NCBI GenBank assembly: GCA_030062745.1
Contig: CP099842.1
Coordinates: 20,431,822 to 20,495,821, forward strand
Source of the DNA: Capitulum mitella
Lineage: Eukaryota; Arthropoda; Thecostraca; Pollicipedomorpha; Pollicipedidae
DNA length: 64,000 nucleotides
Reading direction: 5' to 3'
The translations under genes and the position numbers were made by a program. Under the pieces are notes generated by a model. The model was not told the origin of the DNA and did not search any database. It saw nothing but the letters and a program-made list of their open reading frames with translations. Shown in pieces: positions 57,521-64,000 of the stretch. How positions within the stretch are numbered: the first letter of the stretch is position 1; every line of letters starts with the position of its first letter.

Positions 57521-57610
57521 TCAGAGGGCACCACGCGCTGGGGGGGCCTGGTCTGAGGGCGGCGCGTGCTGGCCGGCCTGGTCTGAAGGCGGCGCGTGCT
57601 GGGCGGCCGC
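57487..57610 (-). repeat. 30-bp minisatellite covering the ABITRAM C-terminus and stop
   Basis: On the minus strand, variants of CAGCACGCGCCGCCCTCAGA plus CCAGGCCGG repeat about every 30 bp, encoding QHAPPSDQAG twice in frame. The next copies are diverged. In one of them CTCAGACCAGG has become CTCTGATCAGG, which makes the TGA stop. A further copy follows after the stop. Confidence 0.8.
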
Positions 57611-57928
57611 CGGCGCGCCCGCTGCCCTTCTACGGGCGTACTCGGCGGCATCCACCGTGCCGGACTTCTGGCCGCTGCTGGCGCCCAGCTTGGGCAGGAT
57701 GATGGCCACGAAGCCGTCGCCGCTGCTGCCCGACACCAGCAGGTGCGGCTCCTGGCGCAACTTCTCGTTCAGCTGGATCAGCTTGCCGCGCGCGCACGCC
57801 GGGATCACGTACTGGACGCCGTCCTGGCAGCTGACGCGGAACAGCGGCGCCTCGGCGGTCACCACCTGGGCGCCGCGCTTCCCCTTGCCTTGCACTTTGT
57901 TCTCCAGCCGGTTTGTGTGCTCGGTCAC
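57521..57928 (-). CDS. ABITRAM: ABITRAM exon 2
   Basis: 135 codons plus TGA. It carries the hallmark RLENKVQGKGKRGAQ block and the IILPKLG strand, then VDAAEYARRRAAGAP and a repeat-derived tail ending PPARGAL. The acceptor is CTCCGCCAG. Confidence 0.93.
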   Translation of the reverse strand: MTEHTNRLENKVQGKGKRGAQVVTAEAPLFRVSCQDGVQYVIPACARGKLIQLNEKLRQEPHLLVSGSSGDGFVAIILPKLGASSGQKSGTVDAAEYARRRAAGAPAAAQHAPPSDQAGQHAPPSDQAPPARGAL

Positions 57929-58597
57929 CTGGCGGAGGATGGCAGCCGATCACGTCAGGAATTTGTAAGACGTCACCCATTCACAGATCAAGTTCGTATT
58001 GTTCACTAGAAGAGACGAATTACTGAACAATGGCGGTAAGGTAGGATCACGATACTTCTGCTTGCAGTAGCGTTGATAATTCCGTAATGTGCAATTAATT
58101 TGATTCTGCAGTGCTTGAAGTCGGATGGTGAATTCCACACATACGATACACGATTGTTGACACCTTTTCATGAGTTAACCGTGTCTCCACAAAAAATGGC
58201 AGAACGGCCGTATTTGGCAATCACAGCAGAGACACAAGCATGATAAAATGACGACACGGTCAGCACGTGAGGTTCTCCCGCGGCCTCTGTCAATGGCGCA
58301 GGGCGCACCTGGTAGTCGATGCTGATGACGGTGGTGCCGCTGGTGATGAGCGGATGCGTCGGTGCCAGCATAACCACGATCAGGCCGTTCGAGTGGAACA
58401 GCAGCCGATAATCGTGGCCCGCCTCTCCGGCAGTCCAGCAGGTAGCGGCACTCGTAGTAGCGCTCCAGGAAGTCCCGTGGCTGCTCGTCCAGGTTCACCG
58501 AGTCCTCGATAGGTGGCACCATTCGAGCATCCGTCGAACGATTCGCCGCCGCCACGTCAGAGGGCATTGCGGCGGAAGGTGGCGCAGTGTGCGTCAT
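57521..58597 (-). CDS. ABITRAM: ABITRAM (FAM206A / Simiate) homologue, with an apparent frameshift in exon 1
   Basis: A small conserved animal protein. The mammalian form is reported in nuclear speckles and neurite actin. Exons are 58597-58309 and 57928-57521, with a 380-nt GT-AG intron in phase 0. Exon 1 starts MTHTAPPSAAM and reaches FLERYYECRYLLD. Then the frame must shift near 58429-58432 to read GEAGHDYRLLFHSNGLIVVM and LAPTHPLITSGTTVISIDYQ. Exon 2 reads VTEHTNRLENKVQGKGKRGA, then FRVSCQDGVQYVIPACARGK and VAIILPKLG, closely following the family. Both frames match the family on their sides of the break, so it is a 1-nt insertion or 2-nt deletion, either real or a sequencing error. The start ATG overlaps the CMC2 stop by one base. 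The C-terminal tail is made of a 30-bp repeat. Confidence 0.88.
58309..58597 (-). CDS. ABITRAM: ABITRAM exon 1 (frame broken)
   Basis: 289 nt, one more than a multiple of three, although start and donor phases require a multiple of three. The donor is CAG|GTGCGC after IDYQ. The spacing to the human protein is best restored by a missing 2 nt after the RYLLD codons, but one extra base would also do. Three Mets precede the conserved part (residues 1, 11 and 26), so the true start could be downstream of the overlap. Confidence 0.8.
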
Positions 58598-58689
58598 CAC
58601 TGCGCGGCAGACTTCTGATTCATGCGCTCCCGGAAGAGCTGGTGTTTGGCTGCGGCAGCTTCGTTGTTGGCCTTCTGCTTCTGAAGACG
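58597..58689 (-). CDS. CMC2: CMC2 exon 3 with stop overlapping the ABITRAM start
   Basis: 30 codons plus TGA after the acceptor CAAATTTTCAG. A Lys/Gln/Ala-rich helix ends the protein, as in other CMC2s. The junction reads CAG TGATG ACG. Confidence 0.92.
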   Translation of the reverse strand, partial: RLQKQKANNEAAAAKHQLFRERMNQKSAAQ

Positions 58690-61600
58690 CTGAAAATTTG
58701 TGGTGTTATATAACTAACGTTTAACATTCGAACGCAATTTTTCGTCGTGACATTACTACAAACGCATCGCTAATAACACAGAACGCACATCCTCGTGCCA
58801 CACAATAGGCTTCATTGAACAATTAGTTGGGCACGGCTTAATCAACTTGTTTCTATTCTTCACGAATCGCACATTAGGAATACATAACGCCTATATAATG
58901 TGCAATTAATGTTTACACGGCGAAACGCACACGCGCACGCACACGCGCGCGTACGCAAGCACGCACGCACGCACACGTGTACGAGCGTCTCATAAAGTGG
59001 GGGTGCCAAAGCCATTTGAAGTCGATTCTTTCCATGCATCGCCATAGGGCTAATGTTCAGCATTCTCGAAAGGTGGGGGCGCCATGGCACCCACGGACCC
59101 CCCGTTCCTATGCCTATGCACCCATACATTATGTACACGGCAGAGGATTCCTTTTTCAGCACCCTTGCGGGATACTCCTGACGACATGCCTAATGTCAGG
59201 CTTCCGAGGTGGCACTTGAACACACGCAAGGGCTATCCCGATTGCTCGGGCCCAGTGAATCAGAAGACTGCTCTGGTGACGCGAAGCGATGCCGTGCCTT
59301 CGGGAAATGTCAATGGACCGAAGGGTTTATTTTAAGGCGGATCACGCCCGTACACCCACTGCCGCGGGCACTGGACGGAACAGCGTTCACCCAGAGACAA
59401 GGCGAACACTTCCCGGTTGCCGCATCTCCTGTGTAGGTACCGGTCAAGGAAAAGCCTGCCACGTATCAAGCTTGATTTAAAGATCTCCCACTTACCGGTC
59501 ACGAGCGTTTACCGTCTGCCCCACCGGGGTAATGCGAATACGCAAAATTGAAACGGAAGGCATTTACCGTGGCAAGAGAACCCAAACAGCATACTGTCCC
59601 CAACAGGAAATGATCGCAGTTACAGCATGACAGTTAACAAACAAACCTTACAAAGAGGTCAAAATTTCTAAATTTTGCCTCGTCTTCGGAAACAACATTC
59701 GTCTTGCAAATCATGCTCTTTTTCGTAAACGTCCACCGAAATGTCTGAAGTAACAGGCTGGCCATACATTGGAATTCAAGATGCGTAAATGAAGCGGTTA
59801 AATGGCGTCTGTTTTGCAGCAAGAAACAGTAGAATCAGAGTACAGCTACGGTGAAGTTGTCCTGCGGATCCTGACTCAACAGTTGCCGAGTACTGAATAC
59901 TTTTGTCCCCAGTACCAAACCAGAGGCGGTCAGATAGACCTTATTATGCTGCGCAACGAACGACTGTTCCGTGACCACTAACACTATAATGCGTTAAACA
60001 CTACCAACATTGTTGGGAACTCGAATGGAACACCCGCCACGTGCTGCCTTATGTTTTTGTATCCAACAACTAACTCCCCCACACATGCATACCCCTCAAA
60101 ACAGAGACATCGCTGACATACGTTACTTACTTCCAGTTTCAGGCAACGTCTCACTTTCACGTCGATCTCGTTGCAAGCACCAATCCACTTGCCAAAAAAT
60201 TGCTGGAACAAAATCAGAATTAAAACGCTATTGATACAAAATAACACAAACATAATTCAACAGTTCGATTAGCATGCAAACATGTACACAACAGCAGCAG
60301 TCTCCTACACAGGAACAATTGGCAAGGGGCATATGACTTCTCTGGACATGGCGGTAGAAAAAGGAGGCACCGAGGGAGTTGTTCCCCCGGTTGCGAAAGC
60401 ATAACCCTCGCCCAGGGGAGCAATTTTTACATCCTCACACGGTCGGGAGGGGTGTCAGGGATGTCACCCCCTACAAACAAAAGTTAGTAGGGGGGTCCTA
60501 AAGCGAACCCCCCTACTAACTTTTGAACAAAGAGAGATAGAGCAACGAGGTGAAAACCTGTGTGTTGCTCGTCGCGTGAGCTATTCAATGATATTCAAGT
60601 TTTGGTTTCCGGTCATCAGCTAACCTCTCGGGGCACGGTAATGACCTCAAAGAGGCCATGTGAAACTATGTCGAAGTTTTCTTACAGATGTAAGTTTCAA
60701 ACTTTTGGCTATTTATATATAAACAAAACAGGTCACGGTAATAATTTCAAAGAGGCCTTGTCAAAATATGTTGAAGTTTTCATAGAGATATACGTTCCAA
60801 ACCTATGAAAACAAATAGATTCCGTAGGCACCAGCGTCTTCGCCGATGTCTCAGCCATCAGTACGTGTATACGTTTTTGGTACGGTCAATAGGTGACCTC
60901 TCAGGTCCTGAAAATATCATCATGGCTTGCATTTAAAATACGAAGCATGACAGTCTCACCACACTTTTGCTGGGTCACAGGTCAAACGAGCAATGACACG
61001 CGTGCCAAACTTGACACACTGTTTCTCCCCAGGCTGGGAGAGGGTTGTCTTTTTTTGGGGTTGCGGCCACCTTAGTTTTCAAGGTCGGCACCAAAGGCGC
61101 TAATGTCGTTTTGCGAAAGTCGCCCTTTATCGAAAACCACTCGAGCTAGAGCCACCAAATTTGGTGTGTACATAGGCGGACACACGATCTATCTGATTTA
61201 GCTTCGCACATAATTGTGGTGGCCATGACAGTTTCTGAAGGTCACCATTCAGGAGCACAAGTAATTTTACAGGGAATGGCTTGAGTTGAGAACTGCACAA
61301 ACCACAGCCACTAAACTTGCTGTGGGAGGTGTCAGGCACAAATACAACAGTCATTTGAACATACAATGCTCCTTTTTTAGTCAAGGATCAAACCATGACA
61401 ATGTTTGATTTACATGTTTGACCTAGCTTGATCTCTGATGAGCTCATCCTTGTGATACACTAAAATCAGGTCATTGCCACCAGCAATGTAAACTATGTAA
61501 ACAACTGTAAAAGAAACATGTAACACAACACTATAATACCCAATTCCCAAGAAACGAAATGCATTGTTCACTTTGGTTAAAAGCATGACTGACATGACCT

Positions 61601-62758
61601 TGACAAAAAGGTACCAGATCACAGCCTGTAGCATGACAAATTCTGAAAATAGTGCTACATTATGTCATGCTTTGTTATGCTATGATGTTAAAAATGTTAT
61701 AAATGTTACAAACTCAGCTACAGAAAAAAATCAGTGCCTGATCTCCTATTCCTAAAGGGTTATTGAAAAAAAACCCAGCATGGATCATTAAATGACCCAT
61801 TCCCACCATACAGGGGTTAGTGTTATGGCAATACCAGAAATAAATGAATTGATCATTAGCTCCCTTTCAGCTAAGTTTGGAACATAACATGTTTAACAAA
61901 GCTTTCCAAGTTCTGCATTACCCTACAGTTTAAGAGCTAAAATGTTTATCTGCCATCTGATCCCTGCACCACTATCATTAGGCTTTAAATTAGTTTGAAG
62001 CTTTTCAAACCAATTCAAAGCATTATGAAGTAGTCCAGGTATGATTTGAGATTATCAAATGGTAAAAACACATGGATGCAAAGCTGAGATAATGGACTAG
62101 TGGTTGAGAGCCATCAAGTACCAAAGCAGATGTTAATAACTGGTCATTATCATGCAATGTATGAACAAGGGATCCAATATCCAGGGAATGGGCAATATGG
62201 CCATGGGCCCATTTTCACTGGAAAAGGTGGCCAACATGTTTTTTGCCCCAATTTCTGGATGAAAGTATTTTCAACATAATAAATATGTGCTGATCACTGA
62301 AAATGGTGATGCAAAGTGGCCAAAACATGGGAAGAAATCAACATTTAAAAGTTGAATTACAGAAACTGAGATTAATCCTCCCTTGGCACATAGTCTGGTC
62401 TTCCCTTGGCCATATCCAGACATACATAAAATGCTTTGACACTCATGGAATTTGATCATAACATTAACAATTTATTTACATATTGGTTAAAACAAACTTG
62501 AGAATATGTCAAACACATTTTCTTGATATGCACACAACACAATAATAAACATTTCTGAGGAAGTGATAACTGAATACTGATAGTAACAGATGGCTGTTAT
62601 AATAACTGGATCTAGGATCCAACCAGACTATGAGAAGAACTGGACAAGACTACACAGACATGGACATAATGGCATACCTCCTCATGACACTTTTGAAGCT
62701 GGTTGATCAGATCATTACATTCCTGAGAGTGAAGATGGGTGGACAAGTCTGTATGCAT
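58597..62758 (-). CDS. CMC2: CMC2, COX assembly mitochondrial protein 2 homologue
   Basis: Three exons, 62758-62678, 60202-60131 and 58689-58597, encode 81 residues, against about 79 in the human protein. CMC2 is a twin CX9C protein of the mitochondrial intermembrane space needed for cytochrome c oxidase biogenesis. Exon 1 reads MHTDLSTHLHSQECNDLINQ then LQKCHEE. Exon 2 reads QFFGKWIGACNEIDVKVRRC then LKLE. Exon 3 reads RLQKQKANNEAAAAKHQLFR then ERMNQKSAAQ. Cys14-x9-Cys24 and Cys37-x9-Cys47 are both intact and the 12-residue loop matches the human spacing. The introns are GT-AG (GTATGCC, GTAAGT), all phase 0. The stop TGA (58599-58597) shares its A with the ABITRAM ATG. The N-terminal MHxDLSxHLHxxEC signature is typical of the family. 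Confidence 0.94.
58690..60130 (-). other. CMC2 intron 2
   Basis: 1441 nt. It holds a (CGCA)n-type tract at about 58920-58980 and, at 59035-59110, a reversed copy of the GGCATAGGAACGGGG dispersed repeat. No other gene is seen. Confidence 0.7.
58920..58982. repeat. CGCA/CACG-rich microsatellite
   Basis: Runs of CACGCACGCACG and CACACGCGCG. Simple-sequence repeat. Confidence 0.85.
60131..60202 (-). CDS. CMC2: CMC2 exon 2
   Basis: 24 codons between acceptor TTGTTCCAG and donor GTAAGT. It contains the second CX9C motif and the FFGKW turn. Confidence 0.94.
60478..60525. repeat. Perfect 19-bp inverted repeat with 10-nt loop
   Basis: CAAAAGTTAGTAGGGGGGT (60478-60496) is followed by CCTAAAGCGA and its exact complement (60507-60525). 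It may be the remnant of a palindromic element or a transcribed hairpin. Confidence 0.9.
60634..60800. repeat. Direct duplication with 100-bp period
   Basis: CACGGTAATGACCTCAAAGA at 60634 recurs as CACGGTAATAATTTCAAAGA at 60734. About 65 bp of similar sequence follows each (GTCGAAGTTTTC, GTTCCAAAC). Confidence 0.75.
62678..62758 (-). CDS. CMC2: CMC2 exon 1
   Basis: 27 codons from ATG (62758-62756) to GAG|GTATGCC. It contains the first CX9C motif. The sequence before ATG, GGGCAGGACCGTG, gives a G at -3. Confidence 0.92.
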
Positions 62759-62783
62759 CACGGTCCTGCCCAGTTTATTAGGC
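62759..62783 (-). promoter_or_regulatory. CMC2: CMC2 5'UTR fragment after a probable acceptor
   Basis: CCTCTTGCAG ending at 62784 is a good 3' splice site 25 nt above the start codon. A non-coding first exon and the promoter would therefore lie further up, beyond 62.8 kb. Confidence 0.45.
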
Positions 62784-62827
62784 CTGCAAGAGGAATTTGT
62801 ATTCTGTTAATTATCCATCAGTGTTAA

Positions 62828-62945
62828 CATTACAAGCAATAACATTGCATTAACATAACACATAACATTGCACATAACACAAGCACATTACATTAACATA
62901 ACACATTAACATAACACATAACATTAACACTAGCAATGACATAAA
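62828..62945. repeat. AT-rich short tandem repeat (ACATTAACATAACAC)
   Basis: Irregular repeats of ACATTAACATAACACATAAC fill the stretch. Confidence 0.8.
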
Positions 62946-63553
62946 TGCACAACCAACTTCAGAAGGCTTGGGCCCAATTTATGGAAGTGTATAAAAAACA
63001 TTGCATCAAGCATGATGGAACATTTGGCATCCCATTATTTCCATGAGAATATTCAACATGATCAGCAATTAAACAACTCCAAGTCCCATTTATTCTAATT
63101 TGGGTGGTGGGCATACAATCGGCATGATGGTCATGTGGGATACGTAGCTGGGAGACGTCCCAGTTTGTATGAATAGGTCATTTTGTCTTTCTCTGTACAG
63201 CACCGAGTCATACATTGTAAAATTTGCTTCGCACCTTACTGTTAGGGCAATCGAGGGCAGCTGATTCTCATGTGTTATATATCCCTGTTTTAATATTATA
63301 TAACACGCAGAGCATACACGCAAAACAGAATGTACCGCATACGCTGCAACACGTGAAATGCAGACGAGAAAATTACGTCGTATTTGTCAGTGGTGAGCTT
63401 TAAATGAATCAAAGCTTTGTCTCCATATCCTTTGTATGAAGTTTCCATCAATCTTCCATGATTAGATGTTTCCCATATAGAACCACGTCGCCAGCATTTG
63501 CCTCGGGACGGCGGGGAGAGCAAATATCATATTTTGCAATGTGCCACTAACAG
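62946..63553. other. No gene seen; possible CMC2 promoter region
   Basis: AT-rich sequence with no recognised exon. The unplaced CMC2 first exon could be here. Confidence 0.3.
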
Positions 63554-63700
63554 CAGGGGTGTCGTTTTCTATCTCTTTGTGGGTGCCTCGGCACCCACAA
63601 AGTGGCAATGGGCACCCACAATACGATTTGGGCACCCACAGCTTAAATTACGTCTAAATATTGGAATATACTTATATTCTCAGTTCCATGACGTTAACCA
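63554..63700. repeat. Dispersed repeat with perfect 13-bp hairpin
   Basis: CAGGGGTGTCGTTTTCTATC matches, in reverse, the end of the repeat at 46782-47027. CTTTGTGGGTGCC (63575-63587) and its exact complement (63590-63602) form a hairpin with a 2-nt loop. GGGCACCCACA occurs twice more just after. The right end is not defined. Confidence 0.6.
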
Positions 63701-63879
63701 TCCAAAATCAGCTTTGTAAACAATAGTCAGAACTCATTTACTCCATTGCCACCCACCAGACGCCTTTTCCCCCACCCTCTGAGTAACAATGTCAAACCGG
63801 GTCCTGGAGAAAGGTCCTCCATTAAAGGGAGTGTACCTACTCAAATGGTGATTTCTAAGTGCACACGTACGAATGAAGA

Positions 63880-64000
63880 GGACATTTCTATGAATAAAAG
63901 CGTAGACACCATTTGTTCTTGCTAACTCGCTCTCGTTTGTTCATGTTTTGCTGAGGAAGGTGAGTGCGCTGGCTGCCAGCCCAAGTTTAATCTATTAACT
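63880..64000 (+). other. Possible first exon of a plus-strand transcript, cut by the window
   Basis: CTGAGGAAG|GTGAGTGCG at about 63960 is a strong 5' splice site on the plus strand. The sequence before it has no long frame and might be a 5'UTR. Direction and identity are unproven. Confidence 0.2.

Larger units (their letters stand above)
60203..62677 (-). other. CMC2 intron 1
   Basis: 2475 nt, AT-rich. It contains a perfect 19-bp inverted repeat (60478-60525), a 100-bp direct duplication (60634-60700 and 60734-60800) and, near 61150, the palindrome CACCAAATTTGGTG. The second half has low complexity and no recognised gene. Confidence 0.7.

Noticed and set aside
57596..58009. Plus-strand frames over ABITRAM exon 2
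   Set aside because: Antisense shadows. The minus strand carries the conserved protein and splice sites.

Overview
The window looks like animal nuclear DNA, most likely from an arthropod. Coding sequence is split by GT-AG introns, the Su(H) protein reads like arthropod CSL proteins, and there is a degenerate (TTAGG)n tract, the arthropod telomere motif. Strongly CpG-rich islands and many minisatellites would fit a crustacean better than a typical insect, but that is inference. There is no bacterial, phage or organelle gene organisation and no CRISPR array.

Layout. (1) 3.28-13.32 kb, minus strand: ten coding exons of the Notch-pathway DNA-binding protein Suppressor of Hairless (Su(H)/CBF1/RBPJ/CSL), 618 residues in continuous matching phase down to a stop. 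The exon with the initiator methionine was not found and must lie above 13.3 kb. (2) 13.3-52.5 kb: about 39 kb without a confidently recognised cellular gene. It holds GC/CpG islands (some with CCAAT, CRE and CSL-type CGTGGGAA motifs), minisatellites, (AT)n tracts, small hAT-like elements and a decayed Penelope-like retroelement that carries one of those hAT elements inside it. (3) 52.93-55.16 kb, minus strand: a two-exon gene for a 568-residue protein with 11 C2H2 zinc fingers. (4) 57.52-62.76 kb, minus strand: CMC2 (three exons, twin CX9C mitochondrial protein) followed directly by ABITRAM/FAM206A/Simiate (two exons). The CMC2 stop and the ABITRAM start share one base (TGATG), so the pair looks like one dicistronic transcription unit. 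(5) 62.8-64 kb: a probable 5'UTR acceptor of CMC2, simple repeats and a possible splice donor of a plus-strand transcript at the window edge.

Functional links. Su(H) acts in the nucleus in Notch signalling, the zinc-finger protein is probably another nuclear DNA-binding protein, CMC2 belongs to cytochrome c oxidase biogenesis, and ABITRAM is a small conserved nuclear/actin-linked protein. The most unusual observations are the CMC2-ABITRAM overlap, a 43-bp minisatellite that has multiplied a Su(H) exon end with its splice donor, a coding minisatellite that contains the ABITRAM stop codon, and clusters of perfect CSL motifs in the islands upstream of Su(H). All motif counts come from reading by eye and are not exhaustive.
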